A DNA stretch of 12,387 nt from Chitinophagaceae bacterium. Lineage in GTDB: Bacteria > Bacteroidota > Bacteroidia > Chitinophagales > Chitinophagaceae. The notes beneath the pieces are model-generated. The model saw nothing but the letters and a program-made list of their open reading frames with translations. It did not search any database and was not told the DNA's origin. The stretch covers positions 1-12,387 of the forward strand of contig JAGKWS010000114.1 in the NCBI GenBank assembly GCA_021151685.1, in the 5' to 3' direction. The position numbers were made by a program, and so were the translations under genes. Positions 1 to 5,689 of the stretch are shown here, piece by piece. Position 1 is the stretch's first letter. Each line of letters begins with the position of its first letter.

Positions 1-504
1 GGGGGTACGTTCTGGCCTCTCGGGGCGTTCTGTACGGTCAGTGCGTTCCGGACGATCAATACGCTCAGGGCGGTCGGTGCGTTCCATACGCTCGGGCCTT
101 TCATTCCGTTGAAAAGGGCGTTGCGGGGCATCTTTGCGAGGTCTGCGTTTCCGCTCACCATCGGCAGGTGCCGTTTCGGTGTTTTCGGTATTTGTGTTGT
201 CGCTTGCGGTAGCTACTACGGCTTCGGCTACCGGGGTAGCGTCCACTTCGGCTACCGGAGGTGCTACTGGTTCGGCTACTTCGGGCGTGGTGGCTTGCGG
301 TTCGGCAGCTACTTCCTTGGGCTTACGGCCACGTTTCTTTTTAGGTTCAGCATCTGGGGTAGCAGTCAATGCTTGTTTATCCAAAATGCGGTAGATGAGT
401 GTCTGCTTATCGAGCCCGGTAGGAGTTTCTATCTTCAGTGATTCAGCTATGTCTTTTAGCTCAGGAATGAGCATATCATTTAGCTGCATAATGTCGTAAG
501 GCAT
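1..504 (-). CDS. rho: Transcription termination factor Rho, N-terminal part (gene continues past the left edge)
   Basis: This is the first 168 residues of an open frame on the minus strand that runs off the window. Residues 1-46 (MPYDIMQLNDMLIPELKDIA, then a KQTLIYRILDKQA segment) match the Rho N-terminal SAP-like helical domain. Residues 55-63 (KKKRGRKPK) form a basic, AT-hook-like patch. Residues 64-115 are rich in Ala, Glu, Pro and Thr, and residues 117-168 are rich in Arg, Glu, Asp and Pro with repeated RPER/RTDR units. Bacteroidota Rho proteins are known to carry such a long disordered insertion between the N-terminal helix domain and the RNA-binding OB fold. The OB fold and the ATPase lie outside the window, so Rho identity rests on the N-terminus and the insertion style. 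Rho is a hexameric RNA helicase that ends untranslated transcripts in the cytoplasm. The start is the ATG at 504, the only one ahead of the conserved N-terminus; a purine-rich AGGAAAAAAAAGAAG tract lies just upstream. Confidence 0.88.
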   Translation of the reverse strand, partial: MPYDIMQLNDMLIPELKDIAESLKIETPTGLDKQTLIYRILDKQALTATPDAEPKKKRGRKPKEVAAEPQATTPEVAEPVAPPVAEVDATPVAEAVVATASDNTNTENTETAPADGERKRRPRKDAPQRPFQRNERPERMERTDRPERIDRPERTDRTERPERPERTP

Positions 505-676
505 GCTTCTTTTTTTTCCTGTATGTTTTAACTTCGGTTAATCCTGAAAGTTTTTTGAATCAATCTAAAAAGCTGGTAATCGGAGGTTGGGGACCGTCAG
601 CACAGCCGACTAAAGGAATGAATGGAATTTGTTCCTGATGCAACATTACAACTGTTTTTCTGGAAAAAGTAACTAT

Positions 677-696
677 GTGTCCAAAAAAACGGACAC
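677..696. repeat. 6-bp inverted repeat upstream of rho
   Basis: GTGTCC (677-682) and GGACAC (691-696) are exact reverse complements around an 8-base A-rich spacer. On the rho strand the loop is G plus seven T. It may be an RNA hairpin in the rho leader or a protein-binding site; the sequence does not decide. Confidence 0.5.
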
Positions 697-721
697 TAAC
701 GCATCATTTTGTCTTATTATT

Positions 722-736
722 TTGTTAAATTAACAA
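722..736. repeat. 15-bp palindrome TTGTTAA-A-TTAACAA
   Basis: TTGTTAA (722-728) and TTAACAA (730-736) are perfect reverse complements around a single A. Such a short-spaced, AT-rich palindrome in an intergenic region is typical of a dimeric regulator's operator. No regulator can be assigned. Confidence 0.45.
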
Positions 737-849
737 CACTAAATTGCCTGCAACAGGTAGTTTCCTGCTCTTTTTAAGAAATGGTTCTGCCCCGTAAAAA
801 TACATGCAGCAGTTGCCTGGCAGTCTATTTGTGGTCAATCTGCCAAAAA

Positions 850-2805
850 TCAGCGTTGCAAATGCACATACCCGGTTACAGCCCCTGTGAGCCGTAGCAT
901 ATAGCTACCGGGGGCCAGTTGGCGGGCTGGTATACGGGTATTGGCACCATTGCTCTGCCCTTGCCATAGTACCCGGCCACTCATATCGGTAACGCACAAG
1001 GCCGTATTGGCGGGCAGGGCCTCTACCTCCCAGTGGTCGCCGGCGGGATTGGGGTGTATGCGTATGCCATCGGGACCATTTACTGTACCCACACTGGTGA
1101 GCGATGCATCTTTAGTTACGGGCAACGCACGCATTAAGGTCCAAATATCGGGGTTGATGAGCACACTGGTAACAGTGGGTGCCCAGTCGAACACATAGGT
1201 TTGCGTATCGAGTGTGTTGTACACCTTTACCACAGTATCGAGCGAGCCGGCCCGGAACTGTAACTGCACAGGTGTGTAAAAGTGATTGTTGTATGTACTG
1301 CAAGAGCGGGTTTGTACCAGCTTCACAATGACCTTATTGCCCACTTGGTTCCATGTAGTGCGGAATATAGGGAAACCATACCCATATATCCACTGATTGA
1401 AGAAGGTATCGAGGTTGCGGCCGTATACCGATTCGGCCACGGCCTGAAAATCGGCGGTAGCGGCATTACTCATGCCATAGGTACTCTGATACACCCGCCA
1501 TGTTTTGAAGAACACGCTATCGTGCGGGGCCATGTAGCGCAGGGTATGCAGTATCATGCTGGCCTTGTAGTACTGGTCGTAGGTAAAGAGCGTAGTACTG
1601 CTGGTAGTATCGTCTACCAATGTGCGGCCACAGTTGCGGCTGATGGCTTTGTTGAGATGGTCTAAACGGCGCAGCCTTGCGGGGCCGGCCCCATGAAAAC
1701 GCTCGCTGAACAGATGCTCGCCATAAGAGGCAAAGCCCTCGCTGAGCCACATATCGCGCCACGACTTGTAAGTGACATGGTCGCCAAACCACTGGTGCAT
1801 CAGCTCGTGGGCTATGGTCTCTACATCGGTTACACCAATGGTAACCATGGTTTGGTGCTCCATGCCGCCGGGCAGCGTGGTGAAGCACATACCAAACTTC
1901 TCTTGCCAGAACGGATAACGGCCAAACAGCGACGAGAAATGATTGATCATGTACGACACGCTATCGAACTTGGCCTTGTGCGCCGGGTTGAAGGTAGCGG
2001 TGTCCATAAAGAAGTTCTGGATGAGCATGGTATCGGTACTTCCATCGAACTGCATGTAGCTGCTGTACTCGCTGTAGCGGGCTATAGCCAGCGAAATGAG
2101 GTAATAATCTATGGGGTAGGTGGTTTTCCAGTGATACGTCCAGCTGCCGGGTTCTGAGGTTTTATCCACATTCACCAACTTGCCGTTGCTACCATCTACC
2201 ACGCCATCGGGTACGGTCACAAACATATCTACCGAGTCGGCCTGATCTAATACCGATTGTTTGCAGGGCCACCAGTTGAGGGCTACCCATGGGTCGCTAA
2301 CGGTATAGACCATATCGGTACCGCCCGATGATACGGTATGCGTTATGCCATTGAAAAAGCTACCCGAACTGGCGGGCGGCATGCCGTGGTACCAGATGCG
2401 GGCGGTGAACTGTGAACCGGCCGCCAGCGTGATGGGCATGGCAATGCGCCTGATATTGCCCGAGGTAGTTACCGGCAGCAACCAACCATTTACCCGTGCC
2501 GAATCTATGGTGAGGGCACTACTCAGTTCGAACACATAATCGTTCATGGTGGGGGCTACTACTATGGCGGTAGTGGCTACATTGCCGGCTACGTATATAG
2601 AGGTATCGGACATGCGCAGGCGAAATTCCAGATGTTTTATATCGTAGTCGTCCTCGGCAACATCGCCCAATGCCGTAGGCTTGGCGGCTGCCCGCTGTGC
2701 CTTGCGGCGTTCCTCGCAAAAGCTACCGCCGTGACGGGCATTCACCTTGCCGGTAGCAACAAGTAAAAGCCCCATGATGGCGAGCAGCGCAGTAGTGAAC
2801 CTCAT
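850..2805 (-). CDS. Secreted M1-family zinc aminopeptidase with T9SS C-terminal sorting domain
   Basis: The 651-residue protein has a signal peptide (about residues 1-23, hydrophobic ALLAIMGLLLVATG) and an M1-type beta-sandwich region. The catalytic domain shows GGMEH at 313-317, the counterpart of the GxMEN substrate-binding motif. The zinc site HELMH is at 333-337 with third ligand E356 in WLSEGFASYGE. Y412 (YYKASMIL) is the probable transition-state tyrosine. Residues about 580-651 (IHPNPAGDHW, then MSGRVLWQG and APGSYMLRL) form a type A sorting domain, so the enzyme should cross the outer membrane by the type IX system and be released or anchored outside. It probably removes N-terminal residues from peptides for nutrition. 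The start gives a well-formed signal peptide; no Shine-Dalgarno sequence is visible, as is usual in this phylum. It is divergent from the metH half and appears to be a single-gene unit. Confidence 0.93.
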   Translation of the reverse strand: MRFTTALLAIMGLLLVATGKVNARHGGSFCEERRKAQRAAAKPTALGDVAEDDYDIKHLEFRLRMSDTSIYVAGNVATTAIVVAPTMNDYVFELSSALTIDSARVNGWLLPVTTSGNIRRIAMPITLAAGSQFTARIWYHGMPPASSGSFFNGITHTVSSGGTDMVYTVSDPWVALNWWPCKQSVLDQADSVDMFVTVPDGVVDGSNGKLVNVDKTSEPGSWTYHWKTTYPIDYYLISLAIARYSEYSSYMQFDGSTDTMLIQNFFMDTATFNPAHKAKFDSVSYMINHFSSLFGRYPFWQEKFGMCFTTLPGGMEHQTMVTIGVTDVETIAHELMHQWFGDHVTYKSWRDMWLSEGFASYGEHLFSERFHGAGPARLRRLDHLNKAISRNCGRTLVDDTTSSTTLFTYDQYYKASMILHTLRYMAPHDSVFFKTWRVYQSTYGMSNAATADFQAVAESVYGRNLDTFFNQWIYGYGFPIFRTTWNQVGNKVIVKLVQTRSCSTYNNHFYTPVQLQFRAGSLDTVVKVYNTLDTQTYVFDWAPTVTSVLINPDIWTLMRALPVTKDASLTSVGTVNGPDGIRIHPNPAGDHWEVEALPANTALCVTDMSGRVLWQGQSNGANTRIPARQLAPGSYMLRLTGAVTGYVHLQR

Positions 2806-2880
2806 ATATAATGGTTGTAATAAGGAGCAATTTAAGGAAGGTTGGGGAGAAAGTGGTAAATGATGCCAGTAGATGTTTGT

Positions 2881-2938
2881 ACAGGCAAAATGGAGTAGCC
2901 CCTCCCGGCCTCCCCCGAGGGGAGGTGACTGTGCCTGT
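2881..2938. repeat. GC-rich palindromic intergenic element (REP/MITE-like)
   Basis: The 58-bp element is bounded by ACAGGCA (2881-2887) and its exact reverse complement TGCCTGT (2932-2938). Inside is a perfect 7-bp stem, CCTCCCC (2909-2915) and GGGGAGG (2919-2925), with loop CGA. A second CCTCCC run lies at 2901-2906. It sits between two divergent gene starts, where a terminator is not expected, and its base composition differs sharply from its AT-rich flanks. Similar C-rich/G-rich hairpins are dispersed between genes in many Bacteroidota genomes, so a mobile or REP-like repeat is the best guess. Confidence 0.55.
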
Positions 2939-3007
2939 GGGGCATTTGCCGCAAGACTTGGGCTCTAACATACAATCGCCATAATGTGTAGGGCAGGTGA
3001 ACTACTG

Positions 3008-3035
3008 TTTGGTTCAACCGTTATTCATAACTTTG
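3008..3035 (+). promoter_or_regulatory. Probable Bacteroidota-type promoter for the metH/tlpA operon
   Basis: TAACTTTG at 3028-3035 matches the -7 consensus TAnnTTTG exactly, and TTTG at 3008-3011 can serve as the -33 box with a 16-bp spacer, slightly short. The -7 box ends only 4 bp before the ATG at 3040, which predicts a transcript start at or next to the start codon, that is, leaderless mRNA. Confidence 0.6.
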
Positions 3036-3039
3036 TACT

Positions 3040-4065
3040 ATGACAAATGAACAAAGGCTCAGAACCCTGCTGGAAAAACGCATAGCTATTATAGATGGTG
3101 CCATGGGTACCATGATACAACGGTACAAGCTACAAGAGGCCGACTACCGGGGCGAGCGGTTTGCCCAATGGCATAGCGATATAAAGGGCAATAACGACCT
3201 TCTTTGTCTTACGGCACCACACATCATAAAGGCCATACACAAAGAGTATCTGGCAGCGGGTGCCAACATTATAGAAACCAACACCTTTAATGCCCAGCGT
3301 GTGTCTATGGCCGACTATGATATGCAAGAGTTGTCGCACGAGATAAATGTAGCGGCAGCCCGCATAGCGCGCGAGGCCATAGAAGAGTACTGTGCCGAAA
3401 CGGGGGCCAACCCGGCAGAGCGTTTTGTAGCAGGTGCCATAGGCCCTATGAACAAAACCCTGTCTCTATCGCCCGATGTGAATAATCCGGGCTATCGTGC
3501 TATTACCTTCGATGAGGTGGCCGATGCCTACCTGGAACAAATAGACGGGCTGGTAAAGGGCGGTGCCGACATACTGCTGATAGAGACCATTTTTGATACG
3601 CTGAATGCCAAGGCGGCCATCTATGCGGTGAAAAAATATTTTAGGGTAAATGGTGGCGAAAAGTTGCCTATTATGATATCGGGCACCATCACCGATGCAT
3701 CGGGCCGCACGCTGAGCGGGCAAACGCTGGAAGCGTTCTGTATATCGGTAATGCACGCCAACCCGGTAAGCATAGGGCTGAACTGTGCCTTGGGGGCATC
3801 GGAAATGAGGCCACACGTAGAAGAGCTGGCCCAAATAGCCCCCTGCTACGTAAGTGCCTACCCCAATGCCGGCCTGCCCAATGCTATGGGCGAGTATGAC
3901 GAAACACCCGACCAAACAGCCGCCATTGTGGCCGAATGGGCAAAAGAAGGCTGGGTGAATATGCTGGGCGGTTGTTGCGGCACTACGCCACCACACATTG
4001 CTGCTATTGCCCAAGCAGTGAAGAACTACGCACCACGCCCACTGCCCCAGATGGCCACTGCCTAA
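3040..4065 (+). CDS. metH: Homocysteine S-methyltransferase, N-terminal half of split methionine synthase (MetH)
   Basis: The 341-residue protein is homologous to the homocysteine-binding module of cobalamin-dependent methionine synthase (E. coli MetH residues about 1-350). Visible marks are DGAMGTMIQ (19-27), ETNTFNAQR (79-87), GAIGP (132-136), GLNCALG with C249, and GGCCGTTP with C312 and C313. These three cysteines are the zinc ligands that activate homocysteine. The folate-binding, B12-binding and reactivation modules are absent and the chain stops cleanly, so this is a naturally separate half rather than a truncation. Bacteroidota often encode MetH as two proteins, but the second half is not the next gene here. 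It acts in the cytoplasm in methionine synthesis and SAM regeneration. Other zinc-dependent homocysteine methyltransferases are less likely given the strong MetH-like motifs. It probably starts an operon with the thioredoxin 14 bp downstream. Confidence 0.9.
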   Translation: MTNEQRLRTLLEKRIAIIDGAMGTMIQRYKLQEADYRGERFAQWHSDIKGNNDLLCLTAPHIIKAIHKEYLAAGANIIETNTFNAQRVSMADYDMQELSHEINVAAARIAREAIEEYCAETGANPAERFVAGAIGPMNKTLSLSPDVNNPGYRAITFDEVADAYLEQIDGLVKGGADILLIETIFDTLNAKAAIYAVKKYFRVNGGEKLPIMISGTITDASGRTLSGQTLEAFCISVMHANPVSIGLNCALGASEMRPHVEELAQIAPCYVSAYPNAGLPNAMGEYDETPDQTAAIVAEWAKEGWVNMLGGCCGTTPPHIAAIAQAVKNYAPRPLPQMATA

Positions 4066-4079
4066 CCAATGGTACTACC

Positions 4080-5555
4080 ATGAAGTTTACCCTACCTACA
4101 CACATCATGCCCCATCAATACCCACAACGCTTGTGGTTGGTGGTACTATGTATAGCCACATGCCTGTTGTTACCCACTTATGGCTACGCCCATGTGTGGA
4201 TGAAGGGGCGCATACAGCACCCCGAAAACGACAGTGTGCAGCTACAGTACAACAGCAACCGGCTGGCCTACTATCCGCAGCAGTACACGGCACGGCTGGA
4301 CAAGCAGGGAAATTTTTCGCTGAAGCTACCCGTACCCACTGGTGTGTATCAACTTACCGAACTGAAACATGGCAACCATGTGGCCGACCTGATGCTGGCC
4401 GATGGCGATAGCCTGCATGTAACGGTAGATGCCCTTCGGTTTGACAGTACGATACACTACACAGGCCGGGGCAGCGAGGTACAGAACTTTGTAGCACTGC
4501 ATACCGTGCAGCGGGGCCGCCTGAACCAGTACACCACACGCCTGCGCAACCACCTGCCCGAAACCACGGCGCAATGGTATGTATCTATAGCGCAGGAGCT
4601 GAAGGACGAAGAAACGTTTCTGCAACAACACCAACAAGGGTTACCAAAAGCGTTTGTGAGCCTGTGGCCGCTGCACTACCGCTACTACAACTACTTTTTT
4701 ATGCAGCAGTACCCGCAAATGCACGAGATGCAGCGTTTGCGCCGGTATACCGACACCATACCACCAGAAAACTATGAGGGCATAGAAAACATGCCATTGG
4801 CTTTTGACGACCAATACCTGCAGGTGCCCAGCTACCTGCTGTATCTGTCGGGCGTGTTCGAGACCCGGCTAAGGGCTGTGGGATATGGCCTGCCTGTTTC
4901 CGATACCGTGCAAGCACGCCGCCTGCTGGACAGTGCCGATAACCTTGCCTACACTACCCTACCTACTGCCAGTGGCGAGTACTATATAGCACAGAGCCTG
5001 TATAGCAGGGCAAGGGTGCAGCGTATCGATAGGTCGAGACAGGTGCTGGGCAGGTTCAGCAAGCAGTGGCCCAAAAGCGAATACCTGCCCCTGCTTACCA
5101 GCCAGATAGAGATAGCGGAACGCCTGTCGGCCGGGCAACCGGCACCCGACTTTAAGGTAACTATGGCCGATGGCAAAAGAGTAATGCTGTCTGAGCTACG
5201 GGGCAAGGTGGTGTACATCACCTTCTGGGCTACATGGTGCAAACCGTGTGTAGCCGAAATGCGCCTGCTGGAACGTAAGGTAAAGGACCTGATGGCACGC
5301 AAACCGGTAGAGTTTGTATACGTATCGCTGGACGATGACACGGCCGCTGCCCACATGGTACCACAACAACTGAAACTAACTGGTAACTTTACCACCACCA
5401 GGGGCAATTGGTATGCCCCCGAGGCTAAAATGTATGGACTGCAAAGCCTGCCCGCCTGTTTTCTGATAGATAAGGACGGAAAACTGGCTACATCCCGCCC
5501 ACCATCGCCACAGCAGGCTACCGAACTGATGATGGCTATATCGAAATTGCTGTGA
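4080..5555 (+). CDS. Exported TlpA-like thioredoxin-fold oxidoreductase with N-terminal extra domain
   Basis: The 491-residue chain begins with an export signal (hydrophobic WLVVLCIATCLLLPTYGYA, about 19-37). A beta-rich N-terminal part follows (about 38-125), resembling the DUF4369-type domain of Bacteroidota thioredoxins, then a helical middle (about 130-345) and a TlpA/AhpC-TSA domain (about 351-491). The active site is WCKPC, with C387 and C390, and the probable cis-proline is P458 in SLPACF. The family reduces disulfides in the periplasm or at the outer membrane, for example in cytochrome c or envelope protein folding; the substrate here is unknown. The ATG at 4080 lies 14 bp after the metH stop; a longer frame from 3936 overlaps metH and would bury the signal peptide. 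The ATG at 4107 gives a shorter, more typical signal peptide and may be the true start. An extra cysteine, C460, sits two residues after P458. Confidence 0.87.
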   Translation: MKFTLPTHIMPHQYPQRLWLVVLCIATCLLLPTYGYAHVWMKGRIQHPENDSVQLQYNSNRLAYYPQQYTARLDKQGNFSLKLPVPTGVYQLTELKHGNHVADLMLADGDSLHVTVDALRFDSTIHYTGRGSEVQNFVALHTVQRGRLNQYTTRLRNHLPETTAQWYVSIAQELKDEETFLQQHQQGLPKAFVSLWPLHYRYYNYFFMQQYPQMHEMQRLRRYTDTIPPENYEGIENMPLAFDDQYLQVPSYLLYLSGVFETRLRAVGYGLPVSDTVQARRLLDSADNLAYTTLPTASGEYYIAQSLYSRARVQRIDRSRQVLGRFSKQWPKSEYLPLLTSQIEIAERLSAGQPAPDFKVTMADGKRVMLSELRGKVVYITFWATWCKPCVAEMRLLERKVKDLMARKPVEFVYVSLDDDTAAAHMVPQQLKLTGNFTTTRGNWYAPEAKMYGLQSLPACFLIDKDGKLATSRPPSPQQATELMMAISKLL

Positions 5556-5568
5556 CCTGCCACAGCGA
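5547..5568 (+). terminator. Possible weak hairpin at the end of the tlpA-like gene
   Basis: GCTGTG (5549-5554) and CACAGC (5561-5566) form a 6-bp stem with a 6-base loop. A further wobble pair and an A-T pair can extend it to 5547-5568. It overlaps the stop codon and lacks a clean T tract, so transcript ending here is uncertain and some read-through into the next gene is possible. Confidence 0.3.
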
Positions 5569-5648
5569 TTAGAATTAGATAAAATATTGTTAAATAACCA
5601 TATTTGGCATAAGGGGTAGTAAAAGGGTGAGTTCTTGCTGTAGTTTGT

Positions 5649-5667
5649 TTCGTTGCTTTACAACGAA
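5649..5667 (+). promoter_or_regulatory. Hairpin in the leader of the beta-barrel gene
   Basis: TTCGTTG (5649-5655) and CAACGAA (5661-5667) are perfect reverse complements with loop CTTTA, followed by TTTTA. It ends 22 bp before the ATG at 5690. It could be an attenuator, an mRNA-stabilising hairpin or an operator. A near-consensus -7 box, CATATTTG (5599-5606), lies upstream, which would put the hairpin in the leader RNA. Confidence 0.4.
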
Positions 5668-5689
5668 TTTTATTCACCACACAATCTGT

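Larger units (their letters stand above)
505..849. other. Non-coding region between the M1 peptidase gene and rho; probable rho leader
   Basis: No convincing coding frame or RNA gene is visible in these 345 bases. Both flanking genes are on the minus strand, so this is the 3' flank of the peptidase gene plus the promoter and leader of rho. It is AT-rich and holds two palindromes, listed separately (677-696 and 722-736). I could not place an exact TAnnTTTG promoter box on the minus strand. A long leader would fit the known autoregulation of rho in other bacteria, but that is inference. Confidence 0.6.

Noticed and set aside
1..115. Periodic repeats that might be a CRISPR array or non-coding tandem repeat
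   Set aside because: The period is that of Arg-Pro-Glu-Arg codons in an open Rho frame; there are no unique spacers.
109..441. Plus-strand open frames with Gly/Tyr- or Ala/Thr-rich products across the rho insertion
   Set aside because: They are antisense shadows of the repetitive Rho-coding frame, which has the conserved Rho N-terminus.
2806..3039. Riboswitch (cobalamin or SAM) upstream of the metH half
   Set aside because: No long conserved pairing or B12-box-like sequence was seen, and the promoter box just before the ATG leaves no leader.
3936..4079. Upstream extension of the TlpA-like frame
   Set aside because: It overlaps the last 130 bp of the metH half and would place the signal peptide deep inside the protein.
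4069..4083. Five-codon mini-frame whose stop overlaps the TlpA start (ATGA)
   Set aside because: It could suggest translational coupling, but so short a frame arises readily by chance and has no other support.
5627..5689. Upstream extension of the beta-barrel frame
   Set aside because: It adds 21 residues ahead of a good signal peptide and runs through a hairpin; the ATG at 5690 is better.
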